Shown here one piece after another: positions 36,418 through 44,849 of a DNA stretch of 64,000 nucleotides (its first letter is position 1; every line of letters starts with the position of its first letter). The stretch lies in NCBI GenBank assembly GCA_002367105.1, contig DFCS01000039.1, positions 75,646 through 139,645 of the forward strand, read 5' to 3'. Below the pieces are notes generated by a model. That model was not told the DNA's origin. It saw nothing but the letters and a program-made list of their open reading frames with translations, and ran no database searches. Position numbers and translations under genes: made by a program. The DNA is from Hungatella sp. UBA3048. Its GTDB lineage: Bacteria > Bacillota > Clostridia > Lachnospirales > Lachnospiraceae.

Positions 36418-37698
36418 ATGGATAGATATGTCACCCGGCAGCCTATTAAGGCACTTAAGGAGGACAGGATCATTGGCTACGAGGTGCTGTTTCAAAAGGA
36501 TTATGACGCCCTCTATAATAGTACCGATGTGGCGGCGGCAGATACCATAGCAGGCTTTCTTATGCAGAATACGGATAGGATTTTCCAGGATAAACTTACG
36601 TTTGTAACATTTACTCCTTCTTTATTGTTCCGGAATATGCCGAAAATTTTTGATAAGGATAAATTAATTATTCAAATTGATGATCATGTAATGATCCATC
36701 CCTTATCACCCGCTTTCATCAAAAGATACCGTACGGAAGGTTATATATTTGCAATCAACGATTTCCAGTTTTCTCCCAAGTATTTTACCATGCTGGATTA
36801 TGTTACCTACATAAAAGTGGATATCAGCAATAAGCACGATGGAAGAGAACGGGTTTCCTTAAATAATCTTATTAACACCATGAAAGGTTTTGATAAGAAA
36901 TGCATCGCAACCGGTGTTAATACCAAAGAGGACTATGAGCTTGCCATGGAAGTCGGCGCTGACTATGCGGAAGGCAGTTATGTCGCGGAAGCTATGGCCA
37001 AGAAAGTAAAACGGATGGAATTCCTGGAAGGGAACTTCTTCCAGCTTGTTGTGGAAGTATCGAAAGACGAACCGGATATTGAACAGATCGAAAAGGTTAT
37101 AAGCCATGACGCTGCATTAAGTTATGCTCTGCTAAAAATTGTAAATTCTGCTTATTTTGCTCTGCGCAGACGAGTGTCCTCCATCCGCCAGGCTCTGGTT
37201 ACCATGGGAATCAGTCAGTTAAAGCAATGGGTATACCTTTTAAGCTTTAACAATGATTTTGAAAGTGATGAGTCCCGTGAGGCTATGCTTAAGCTGTCCT
37301 TTCTTCGGGCTAATTACGCGATGGTCCTTTCTGACCATATCAAGGACCTGCCCATTATCCGGTCAGAGGTTTATATGATGGGAATGTTCTCGACCTTGCA
37401 GTACATGATTGATGCACCATTGGAAGAAATTCTGGAAGAAGTACCTGTAGCCCAGGAGATCAAAGATGCGCTGCTTAAGCAGGAAGGAATATGCGGATCG
37501 CTCTATAAGCTCATACTTAGCTATGAAAATGCAGACTGGAAAGCTGTAAAATCTCTATCAAATGAATTAGGTATCCCTTCTTCTCTACTGGCACAAACCT
37601 ACATGGATTGTGTAGAAACGGTAAATGAGATATGGGAAGGGGTTGTAAGCAGCGCAGACCGGGAAACAGAGAATATAATAAAAGAAGCCCACACCTAA
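36418..37698 (+). CDS. degenerate EAL domain fused to HDOD (YuxH-like)
   Basis: 426 aa from the ATG at 36418 (AAAGGAGG upstream). The N-terminal EAL-type domain starts RQPIKALKEDRIIGYEVLFQ. Key acidic residues are changed: the usual second Glu strand reads LIIQIDD, and the usual DDFGTG reads NDFQFSP. It is probably catalytically dead but may still bind c-di-GMP or a partner. The C-terminal HDOD domain (ISHDAALSYALLKIVNSAYF) is a regulatory fold. Last gene of the long flagellar operon, next to cheV, so a role in linking second messenger to taxis is plausible. Confidence 0.85.
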   Translation: MDRYVTRQPIKALKEDRIIGYEVLFQKDYDALYNSTDVAAADTIAGFLMQNTDRIFQDKLTFVTFTPSLLFRNMPKIFDKDKLIIQIDDHVMIHPLSPAFIKRYRTEGYIFAINDFQFSPKYFTMLDYVTYIKVDISNKHDGRERVSLNNLINTMKGFDKKCIATGVNTKEDYELAMEVGADYAEGSYVAEAMAKKVKRMEFLEGNFFQLVVEVSKDEPDIEQIEKVISHDAALSYALLKIVNSAYFALRRRVSSIRQALVTMGISQLKQWVYLLSFNNDFESDESREAMLKLSFLRANYAMVLSDHIKDLPIIRSEVYMMGMFSTLQYMIDAPLEEILEEVPVAQEIKDALLKQEGICGSLYKLILSYENADWKAVKSLSNELGIPSSLLAQTYMDCVETVNEIWEGVVSSADRETENIIKEAHT

Positions 37699-37706
37699 TG
37701 GTGTGG
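37689..37706. terminator. bidirectional terminator shared by convergent genes
   Basis: CCACACC (37689-37695), loop TAAT, GGTGTGG (37700-37706), then TTTTTC on the plus side and a T-rich stretch on the minus side. The stop codons of both the EAL-HDOD gene (TAA 37696-37698) and the ComFB gene (minus, 37695-37697) fall in or touch the loop. Confidence 0.85.
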
Positions 37707-38294
37707 TTTTTCTTTTACTACAGAACAGGCTTTGGTCAATTCTACAACTACTTGCTGGGAAAATCGGGTGGAATAAAAGTTTAAGAGAGGAGAAACGGTG
37801 GAATTCTCTGCGACTATGTATTTGGGAGGCAGATGGGACAGTGTCAGGGCTGTGACATCTGCGGTACACCGGTCACAGCTGCAAACATCGAATTTATCCA
37901 TGTATTCTGATACCGCATTCTTTATGATGTGTTCCATAACATTCAGATATTGAAATGATGGAATCGCTATTTCCGGAGCATCAGGTTCTGTTTCCAGGTC
38001 AAGGGAAGGAGTCTCCGGTTCCGGAGCATCTTCCACCACTTCTGCCTCCTCTAACTGCTCCCTGATCAATTCTGCAACCGGGTCGGGGGCTGAAGAAGAC
38101 ATGTCTATAATGGAAATAGGAGTAGGAGGAGAAGGCGGCTGATTTGAATCCGTAAGTTCCCTGATTTTTTCTGTGGAATCGGAGGTTTGCCGGGCTGCAA
38201 GATTTTCCCTGGCGGCCTCTTCTTTAGAAGATTCAGCCTCTTCTCCTGCTAACAGATTCATAACATGAGCTGTTTTACTGCTTTTTCTGGCCAT
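37695..38294 (-). CDS. ComFB-domain protein with basic N-terminal peptide
   Basis: 199 aa. Start set by GAAGGGAG. It opens with a short basic peptide (MARKSSKTAHVMNLL), then ~100 acidic, proline-rich, probably disordered residues. A C-terminal ComFB domain follows, with C138, C140 and C143 (DVCSCDRCTADVTAL) and HLPPKY. Some ComFB-domain proteins are reported to bind cyclic dinucleotides. Paired with a ParA ATPase gene 22 bases upstream in the same operon. A basic, flexible N-terminus is what ParA-type ATPases use to sense their cargo adaptor, so this protein may be that adaptor (inference). Confidence 0.8.
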   Translation of the reverse strand: MARKSSKTAHVMNLLAGEEAESSKEEAARENLAARQTSDSTEKIRELTDSNQPPSPPTPISIIDMSSSAPDPVAELIREQLEEAEVVEDAPEPETPSLDLETEPDAPEIAIPSFQYLNVMEHIIKNAVSEYMDKFDVCSCDRCTADVTALTLSHLPPKYIVAENSTVSPLLNFYSTRFSQQVVVELTKACSVVKEKPHH

Positions 38295-38316
38295 AATTAA
38301 AACTCCCTTCGGGTAA

Positions 38317-39090
38317 TTAATTTTTACGTTGTTTAATCAATTCCAGAACCTCGGAAATCAATTCCTTGTAGTCCTGGGCCGGATTGGATCTTGGAGCATA
38401 ATCCAGAAGATTTTCTCCCTGTGCAGGGGCTTCTGCCACGCAGACACTGGATCGAATATGGGTATTAAATACCGTAGAGTTGATCTGCAGTGCTATCTTC
38501 TGAGCCATTTCCTTTACTTCTTTGGAAAGGAGGGTTCTGGGATTATATTTGTTAAGCAATATTCCAAGTACCACCAGATCCGGATTGACGGAGGAACGGA
38601 CGGTGTTGATGGTATCTTTAATCTGGGAAACACCCAAAAGGCTTAGGATTTCCGGAACCATGGGGATGATCAGAAAGTCAGCAGCCGCATAAGCATTTAC
38701 AGTGAGAATATTTAATGCAGGGGGAGTATCGATAATGATGTAATCATAATATCCGGCCACAGTAGAGAGAATATTTTTCAGAATACATTCCCGCTGCTTT
38801 CCGGTAAACTCCAGTTCAGCTCCGCTTAACAGAATATTGGAGGCGATTACATCGCAGCGCTTTGTAGATTGGATGGCCTCCTGCAGGGAAGCGGTCCCTT
38901 TTAAAACTTCGTAAATGGTTGCACCGGATTCGATCTGCAGACCAAGGCTGAAGCCTAAGTTGCCTTGAGGGTCAAGATCCACCGCCAAAACTCTTTTATT
39001 ATTCATGGCAAGACCGCAGGCAAGAGCACAGGAAGTGGTTGTTTTGCCTACGCCGCCTTTTTGATTTGTTATTGCTATGACTGTTGACAA
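38317..39090 (-). CDS. ParA/Soj-type ATPase
   Basis: 257 aa, starting with TTG behind GGAGG (8-base spacing). The deviant Walker A KGGVGKTT has the signature Lys (K11) and catalytic-loop Lys (K16). DLDPQGNLG and DYIIIDTPP complete the active site. No parB or replication gene is near, so this is not an ordinary chromosome or plasmid partition pair. It is also not FlhG, since it lacks the FlhG N-terminal activating motif and flhF is absent. Its position inside the flagellar region suggests positioning of a flagellar or chemotaxis cargo. Confidence 0.88.
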   Translation of the reverse strand: MSTVIAITNQKGGVGKTTTSCALACGLAMNNKRVLAVDLDPQGNLGFSLGLQIESGATIYEVLKGTASLQEAIQSTKRCDVIASNILLSGAELEFTGKQRECILKNILSTVAGYYDYIIIDTPPALNILTVNAYAAADFLIIPMVPEILSLLGVSQIKDTINTVRSSVNPDLVVLGILLNKYNPRTLLSKEVKEMAQKIALQINSTVFNTHIRSSVCVAEAPAQGENLLDYAPRSNPAQDYKELISEVLELIKQRKN

Positions 39091-39126
39091 CTTCTATTCC
39101 TCCAATCGTAAATTGAAATAAAACTA

Positions 39127-39154
39127 TTATCTTTAGTATACAATATGTCGATAA
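39127..39154 (+). promoter_or_regulatory. candidate SigD promoter of fliD-fliS
   Basis: TTAT (39127-39130), 16 bases, GTCGATAA (39147-39154). It lies in the divergent gap between parA and fliD, giving a leader of about 70 bases. The -35 is weak. Confidence 0.4.
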
Positions 39155-39231
39155 ATAAGTATAGTAAAAATAAGAAAAAAGCAGTATTTTGGAGAATCAT
39201 ATGATATGTGTATTTAGAAAGGAGCTTCATT

Positions 39232-41697
39232 ATGGCATCAGTATATAATAGTGTGACAAATAACAGCTATTCTTCTTCTGTCCGCGGTTTCGGCGGCCTT
39301 GCCAGCGGCTTAGACCGGGATAGTCTGATTGAAGGTATGACCGCAGGTACAAAGGCGAAGATTGCGAAGCAGCAAAAGAGTAAACAGACCTTGCTGTGGA
39401 AACAGGATGCTTACCGCTCCATCAGTACTAAGCTGATTGAGTTTTCAAAAAAATATACTTCCTATACAAATACGGAAACAAATCTTTCCAGCGCTTCTTT
39501 CTGGGCTAAAAGCAGTGTTACGCCATTAGGAACTAACAGCAAGTATGTCCAGGTATCCGGAAGTCCTTCCAGCTCAAGTGCTGTTTCCATTGCAGGTGTG
39601 AAACAGCTGGCCCAGAAGGCTTCTGTGGTTTCCAGCGACTATGTTACCGACGGAACGTTAAGTACAGGAGAGATTGATTTAAATGCAATCAAGACAGTCA
39701 GCACCCTGGAAGGGGAGAGCTTAAAGTTTCAGATTGGAAACAAGACGTTTAATGTTCCGTTAAGAAGCGGTACCGATCAGGATGGGAATCCTTATGATTT
39801 TTCCAATGGAACGCAAACAGTGAAGTCCATCACAAAAGCGTTGGAAGGAGTGTCCATAGGAGGAGGCAAGACTCTGGCCGATATGATTGAGGTAACGGCG
39901 GATCCTGCCGGCTCCATAAATGATCCAGTGGGAACACCATTTAAGCTGGATTTCAAATCAAAGGATACAGCAGGAAATGACATTCGTCTGGCAGGAGGAA
40001 GCGAAGGAGCATTGAAAGCCCTTGGCGTAGATAGTGGGGAAGCCTTCGCTGAACTGGGAGAACAGGGGAAGACAGTTATCTCAGCCGGCGGAATGTCAGA
40101 TGAATTAACGACGAATCAGAATCTTTTTAGACCAAAGACCTTTCAAGAACAGGTTGATGGCAAAAAAATGTCCTTTACATATAATGGAGTTACAAAATCC
40201 ATAGTGCTTTCCTACAAGGCTGGAGATAGTTTAGATGATTTTGCAAATGATATCGAGAAAAAGCTTGCAAAAGAATTTGGAACAGGAAGAATTGACGTGA
40301 AAGCCATCGATGTGACAGGGGATAAAGGGAAGCTCCAGTTTACTACACAAAACCCGGATGGAACGAATGACAGATCTTCAGACCTGGCAGTCTCCTTCGC
40401 CGATGCAGGAGTGATGGGAAAGGGAGGGGCTTTAAATGTAGCAGAAGGGGAATCAAACCGACTCAGGATGAGTGCAACCTTTTTGGACTCTGGGTTAAAT
40501 ACAGATTCTTCGAAGTCGGAAACGGACCCATTGAACATCACCATCAATGGTGTGGATATCAAAGGGCTGACTTATGGAAGCAGTATCAATGATATTATCA
40601 AAAAGATCAATTCCTCCGATGCCGGTGTAACTGTGAGCTATCTAAGGAATGCGGACAGGTTTTCCATTGTATCGAAGGAGGAAGGGGCATCCGGAAAGAT
40701 TGAATTTAATGCAACAACTACAGATGGCCAGAATACAGATAATGTGAAGCTGTTCGGATCCTTAGCCGGCACCCAGGATCCTAATACGGGAGTGGTAACT
40801 CCTCCGGCTGCAGTTGAAGGCAAAGATGCCGTTATTTACGTGAAATACGGTGATGCATCGGCTCCGGTTGAATTGACCAGGGGAAGCAATTCCTTTAACC
40901 TGGATGGCTTAAATGTAACAGTCAGCGGAACCTTTAATGAGACAGGCGTATATGATAAAGAGCAGGAAGTCACCTTTAATGCCAAAACAGATACGGATAA
41001 GATCGTAAAAGTTATTTCTGATATGATTAAAGACTATAACGAAATCATTAAACAGGTAAATGAGCAAGTTTCAACAAAGCCAAACCGCAAATATGAGCCT
41101 TTGACGGACCAACAGAAAGAACAGATGAAAGAGTCTCAGATTGAAAAATGGGAAGAGGAAGCCAAAAAAGGTCTTCTTTTTAATAATCCTGAGCTGCGAA
41201 GCCTTTCTGACAGCCTGCGTTTCGTATTTTCGGCTGGTTCCGAGGATCAAAGAAAGCTGGCATCTTTTGGAATTACCACAAGCAAAGATTACTCAGAGCA
41301 GGGAAGCCTTGTACTTGACGAGACAAAGTTTCGAGCAGCTTTAGAAAATTCTGCTGAAGATCTGAAAGACCTCTTTACCAAGAAAGCGGATAAGACGACA
41401 GGAGAAACAGATGGCTTTATGTCCCGTCTAACTACCATAACCGATAACTATGCCTCTACAAAAGGAGCAGTCAAGGGCAGCCTGATTGAAAAGGCTGGTT
41501 CCACCTATGCTCCCACCAGCATATTGTCCAATACCATTAAAAAATCGATTGACGGTATCGATAGTATTATTGAACGCCTTCAGTCACAGCTTAAAACAGA
41601 GACAGACCGGTATATAAAGCAATTTACTTCTTTGGAGACATTGATCTCACAGATGAACTCTCAAAGCAGTTGGCTGAGTTCAGTCGGCGGGCAATAA
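39232..41697 (+). CDS. fliD: flagellar filament cap protein FliD
   Basis: 821 aa from the ATG at 39232 (AAAGGAG upstream). The N-terminus GFGGLASGLDRDSLIEGM and the C-terminal DGFMSRLTTITDNYASTKG, with a final coiled coil, are standard for FliD. The middle is long and repetitive in fold, about 300 residues more than short FliD proteins, as expected for exposed variable cap domains. FliD caps the filament and folds exported flagellin. First gene of a fliD-fliS-fliT group. Confidence 0.92.
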   Translation: MASVYNSVTNNSYSSSVRGFGGLASGLDRDSLIEGMTAGTKAKIAKQQKSKQTLLWKQDAYRSISTKLIEFSKKYTSYTNTETNLSSASFWAKSSVTPLGTNSKYVQVSGSPSSSSAVSIAGVKQLAQKASVVSSDYVTDGTLSTGEIDLNAIKTVSTLEGESLKFQIGNKTFNVPLRSGTDQDGNPYDFSNGTQTVKSITKALEGVSIGGGKTLADMIEVTADPAGSINDPVGTPFKLDFKSKDTAGNDIRLAGGSEGALKALGVDSGEAFAELGEQGKTVISAGGMSDELTTNQNLFRPKTFQEQVDGKKMSFTYNGVTKSIVLSYKAGDSLDDFANDIEKKLAKEFGTGRIDVKAIDVTGDKGKLQFTTQNPDGTNDRSSDLAVSFADAGVMGKGGALNVAEGESNRLRMSATFLDSGLNTDSSKSETDPLNITINGVDIKGLTYGSSINDIIKKINSSDAGVTVSYLRNADRFSIVSKEEGASGKIEFNATTTDGQNTDNVKLFGSLAGTQDPNTGVVTPPAAVEGKDAVIYVKYGDASAPVELTRGSNSFNLDGLNVTVSGTFNETGVYDKEQEVTFNAKTDTDKIVKVISDMIKDYNEIIKQVNEQVSTKPNRKYEPLTDQQKEQMKESQIEKWEEEAKKGLLFNNPELRSLSDSLRFVFSAGSEDQRKLASFGITTSKDYSEQGSLVLDETKFRAALENSAEDLKDLFTKKADKTTGETDGFMSRLTTITDNYASTKGAVKGSLIEKAGSTYAPTSILSNTIKKSIDGIDSIIERLQSQLKTETDRYIKQFTSLETLISQMNSQSSWLSSVGGQ

Positions 41698-41700
41698 AGA

Positions 41701-42084
41701 ATGGCGGTGCATAATATGAATGCGAATGGTTATCAGAATTACAAAGCCCAGGCGGTAAATACCATGACTCCTGGAGAGATGCTTGGTCTCCTGTATGATG
41801 AGTTGTTAAAGCGGCTGACTAGAGCGGAACTAGCCCTGGAAAAAAAAGATTATGTACTTTTCGACCAGTCCATGCAACGTTCCAATGACATTGTTAATTA
41901 TTTAAAAAATACCCTGGATCATAAATATGAAATAAGCTCCGAGCTGAATCGGCTGTATGACTTCTTTCTTTATGAGTTCAGCCGGATTAGCGCTGGGAGA
42001 AATTCTAAGGTAATCGCAGAAGTCAGACCCTTGATTGTGGAATTGAGAGATGCCTTCAAAGAGGCGCAGCGGTTAAGCAGTTAA
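41701..42084 (+). CDS. fliS: flagellin export chaperone FliS
   Basis: 127 aa. NGYQNYKAQAVNTMTPGEML and LLYDELLKRLTRAELAL are diagnostic. FliS binds the flagellin C-terminus in the cytoplasm and, in Firmicutes, also interacts with FliW. It starts 3 bases after the fliD stop. Confidence 0.95.
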   Translation: MAVHNMNANGYQNYKAQAVNTMTPGEMLGLLYDELLKRLTRAELALEKKDYVLFDQSMQRSNDIVNYLKNTLDHKYEISSELNRLYDFFLYEFSRISAGRNSKVIAEVRPLIVELRDAFKEAQRLSS

Positions 42085-42158
42085 AAAAATGGTGCCGGAG
42101 GGATGAGGTTCTCTCCGGCTATTTAATATTTAATTATAGGGATGAGAGGAGGATGAAT

Positions 42159-42554
42159 ATGGAAGATTCCATGCTGGTTGAAATCCTTAAAGAGATGCAG
42201 AAGAAATATATGTTTATTGTTGAAATAGAGCGGATTACCCGAGAGATGGGAGATGCACTATCCCGGAATGACAGGGAATCCGTACAAATGTTGTTGGGAA
42301 TGCGCCAGGATGAAATGAACAAAGCGGATGTATGTATCAGGAACATAGAATGCCTGTTATCTGCCCTGCAACCGGAAGAGGGCAGTCAGGTAAGAGAGTG
42401 GCTGAATGGCAGCGGTAACAGGAACCCTGACAGTCCTATAGCTGAGAGACTGGCGGAGAAGGGAAAGAGTATTCAGCTCGCCCTGAACCGGACCATTGAA
42501 ATTGACCGCCACATAAGCATGAGATTATCAGGAAAGGACTCTTACTATCAATAA
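42159..42554 (+). CDS. FliT/FlgN-like flagellar chaperone
   Basis: 131 aa from the ATG at 42159. AGAGGAGG ends 6 bases upstream; the ATG at 42153 directly abuts it and is unlikely. The chain is mostly helical with heptad-like spacing, small and charged. The position after fliS is where fliT occurs. Sequence identity to known FliT cannot be judged by eye, so the family call rests on position and form. Confidence 0.6.
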   Translation: MEDSMLVEILKEMQKKYMFIVEIERITREMGDALSRNDRESVQMLLGMRQDEMNKADVCIRNIECLLSALQPEEGSQVREWLNGSGNRNPDSPIAERLAEKGKSIQLALNRTIEIDRHISMRLSGKDSYYQ

Positions 42555-42575
42555 TGATCAGGGCAGTTAGACTAC

Positions 42576-43304
42576 TTAACTGGGAGGGCCGATCATCCAA
42601 AGAGGTCCTCCGTTTGAAGCGTGGTAGTTTAATTCTTTCAATATTATAGAGGGATCCCAGTCTATTTGAGAATTATCGTATTGATTGGCATCAGCAATTT
42701 TTATCATTCCTTCTTCGGTAAAACGGGTAAGAATAATAAAATGACCATTTTGGGTAAAATGCCCCTTTTTCATAAGAGCTACGACCAAATGACCGGAATT
42801 TAATGCATCTGCCAGCCCCTGGACCGTATAATCTTTAACGGGTGCGGCGGTCAGGCCATAGGCCAGGGCGCTGTCTAGTATCAGGCGGTGATAAGAACCC
42901 TGACCGGGAGCCCAGGACTTATTTGCTGCCGCCCACGCAGCCATATCAGGAGGGAGCACCTGATTGCCGGAAAGGCTTGTGATAATCATGGCCATAACCG
43001 TGGGACCGCAGCCATAGGTGGAAAGAGGATCCTTTCCGCCATATAGAAAGTCGCCCCATCTTGTATCAGACTGGTTGTAGTAGGTAAGAGGGCCGCATAC
43101 GCTGTCCAGCATGAGGTCATATCTCCCCTCCTGAGGAAAGTCTGCTGTTAGCGCTTCAAGATTTTTATTTTGAGAATAATCTGTAATAGCTGATGTTTCT
43201 TCCTGGATCATCGGATCAAAGGAAGAAGGAGTGACCATAAAAGGAATCACACTCAGAAACAGGGTTCGGAACAGGATATATTGGATGGTATTCAACTCAT
43301 TCAC
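42576..43304 (-). CDS. C39-like papain-fold peptidase, membrane-anchored or secreted
   Basis: 242 aa. An N-terminal hydrophobic segment (YILFRTLFLSVIPFMV) is a signal peptide or anchor. The Peptidase_C39_2 fold shows C99 in STYGCGPTVMAM, H188 in NGHFIIL and D205 in KIADANQYD. These proteins cleave or amidate-process wall peptides or short proteins; the substrate is unknown. The start is GTG at 43304 or TTG at 43295; the AAAAGG site fits the latter better. It is divergent from the next gene with overlapping candidate SigD promoters. Confidence 0.75.
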   Translation of the reverse strand: MNELNTIQYILFRTLFLSVIPFMVTPSSFDPMIQEETSAITDYSQNKNLEALTADFPQEGRYDLMLDSVCGPLTYYNQSDTRWGDFLYGGKDPLSTYGCGPTVMAMIITSLSGNQVLPPDMAAWAAANKSWAPGQGSYHRLILDSALAYGLTAAPVKDYTVQGLADALNSGHLVVALMKKGHFTQNGHFIILTRFTEEGMIKIADANQYDNSQIDWDPSIILKELNYHASNGGPLWMIGPPS

Positions 43305-43336
43305 CTTTTCTACAATAATAGTTATTTCTATGTTAT

Positions 43337-43363
43337 TTATCGAACTACTGTCTGATAAAGTTA
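43337..43363 (-). promoter_or_regulatory. candidate SigD promoter of the C39-like gene
   Basis: Read on the minus strand: TAAC, 15 bases, TTCGATAA (-10 at 43337-43344). The -35 overlaps the -35 of the opposite promoter. The -10 differs from consensus at the first two positions. Confidence 0.35.
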
Positions 43364-43387
43364 AGATTGCTGTAAAAAAACCGATAT
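43361..43387 (+). promoter_or_regulatory. candidate SigD promoter of the nucleotidyltransferase-like gene
   Basis: TTAA (43361-43364), 15 bases, ACCGATAT (43380-43387, 7 of 8 matches to the SigD -10). Leader about 76 bases. Confidence 0.45.
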
Positions 43388-43469
43388 ATAATATATAAGG
43401 TGTTATATTTCAGCGGTAAAAATATGCTGACAGCAGGGAAACGTATATTGATTAAAGGTGGAATCGTGA

Positions 43470-44825
43470 ATGAGTAAAGGGTACGAAGAACGGTATTTAA
43501 TGACATTGCTGTCATCAGTGATAAATCAGAAGGAATCGCCGGCACCGCTGAGGTACATAAATTGGGAGAAAATGTTTCGAATTGCTGATTATCACCGTGT
43601 GGCGCATGTTGTTTATTATGGAATTATGGGATTAGATGAAGAGATTCCTCAGTCTGTCCGTCAGCGTTTTTTTGGTAAATATTTAGAATCCGTTCATCGG
43701 GTTGAACGTTTACGTTCAACAGAAAGGCAGGTACAGACCCTTCTGGAAAGAAACGGGATAAACTGCTTTTTTTTAAATTATTCTGATTTTGTTAATTGTT
43801 ATCCTATTGAAGAAATGTGCTGCAGGGAATTTATAGAGATTGGTACAGAAAAGAAGTATGCCCAGATCATCAAAACAATTCTTTGGGATGCGGACTTTGA
43901 AGAACGCTATACGGAAAACAGGGGGGAACTTTACTATCGGGTTCCAGGGAACAAAGTTTTGTGTTTCAATCAAACTATGTTTTTCAGCAAGTCCATGCAG
44001 AAGTTTTATTTTAATCTGGTTCGTTCCCTGCCAAATAAAAAGGGGTTGAACCATGTCCGGGAGATGAATGCCAGTGAGATGTATTTATTCCTCATGTGCA
44101 GGCTGACGGATTCTTATGCCAGAGGGGATATCAGCCTGAGCCAGATTATGGATTTTTGGGCATTTTATAAAACCCATGGGGAATTTTTTTTATGGCCTTA
44201 TATTTACGAACGTTTGAAGGTACTAAAAATAGAGGAATTTGCGGAGCGTCTGGAATATCTTATCCTTCGTTGGTTTGGCACTGGAGCAGGAATTGAAAAT
44301 GTGGAGATATACGATAACATGGAATCTTACATCTTCAGCAAAGGAACGGAAGGGCGTGAAGTCAGTGAGCAGTTCCTGCCCCTCATCAAAACGGTTGCTG
44401 ATTGTTACTCCAGGGATAGGAAAAAAGAAGAATTCAGAAGGCTGGTAGCTTGGCTGTTTCCGGATCGGGAATACATGGAAACCATATACCCGGCATTAGA
44501 GAAAACGGGAGCATTCCTTCCGGTTTTTTGGCTGATCCGCCTTGAAAGATATTTCAGAAGGTTGGTTGTCAGCAGAATAGAAGAAAGGTTCAGGATCTCT
44601 AAAAAGACGTTTTTTCGGTTTATGTGGAAAAGGTATCAGGGAGTAATAGAGGAAGTGATAGAAGAAAAAGAAGAGCTTGAGGAAAAAGAAGAGAAAAAAG
44701 AAAAAGAGCAAAAAGAGTATAAAGAACAAAAAGAAAATAAAAAGCATAATGAACATATAGTGCTAGATGAATATTTAGATCATATAGAGCATAACGATGA
44801 AAAAACAGCGGAAATACCGAAATAA
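43470..44825 (+). CDS. nucleotidyltransferase-like (NTP_transf_5) protein, probably inactive
   Basis: 451 aa; AAGGTGG upstream of the ATG. The overall pattern (aromatic helices, HRVAHVVYYGI, then LLERNGINCFFLNYSDF) resembles PF14907. The catalytic features of that family, a KG motif and an RxxxDxD strand, are replaced by LNYSD and REFIEIG. The protein is therefore likely a binding or structural relative. The C-terminal ~55 residues are an extreme E/K-rich helix and a short acidic tail. Some relatives occur in glycan or lantibiotic clusters, but its role here is unknown. Confidence 0.6.
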   Translation: MSKGYEERYLMTLLSSVINQKESPAPLRYINWEKMFRIADYHRVAHVVYYGIMGLDEEIPQSVRQRFFGKYLESVHRVERLRSTERQVQTLLERNGINCFFLNYSDFVNCYPIEEMCCREFIEIGTEKKYAQIIKTILWDADFEERYTENRGELYYRVPGNKVLCFNQTMFFSKSMQKFYFNLVRSLPNKKGLNHVREMNASEMYLFLMCRLTDSYARGDISLSQIMDFWAFYKTHGEFFLWPYIYERLKVLKIEEFAERLEYLILRWFGTGAGIENVEIYDNMESYIFSKGTEGREVSEQFLPLIKTVADCYSRDRKKEEFRRLVAWLFPDREYMETIYPALEKTGAFLPVFWLIRLERYFRRLVVSRIEERFRISKKTFFRFMWKRYQGVIEEVIEEKEELEEKEEKKEKEQKEYKEQKENKKHNEHIVLDEYLDHIEHNDEKTAEIPK

Positions 44826-44849
44826 GATCAGGTATTTCCGCTGTTTTTT
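44800..44849. terminator. long bidirectional terminator between convergent genes
   Basis: An 18-19 base perfect inverted repeat (AAAAACAGCGGAAATACC and its complement) with a 12-base loop, flanked by an A run on the left and a T run on the right, so it works in both directions. The stop codons of the upstream gene (44823-44825) and of csrA (44828-44830 on the minus strand) both fall in the loop. Confidence 0.92.

Noticed and set aside
38317..39090. ParA gene as sign of an integrated plasmid
   Set aside because: No replication gene, parB, parS-like repeats or integrase near; flanked by core flagellar genes.
39877..39884. Exact GCCGATAT inside fliD
   Set aside because: Coding context (Ala-Asp-Met codons), no matching -35, no gene start downstream.
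42541..42590. Terminator between the fliT-like gene and the C39-like gene
   Set aside because: Only a 6-base stem (CAGTTA/TAACTG) and no T run on either strand.
44496..44756. Hydrophobic minus-strand frame opposite the E/K-rich tail
   Set aside because: Poly-Phe/Leu pattern is the complement of GAA/AAA codons; it is not a real membrane protein.
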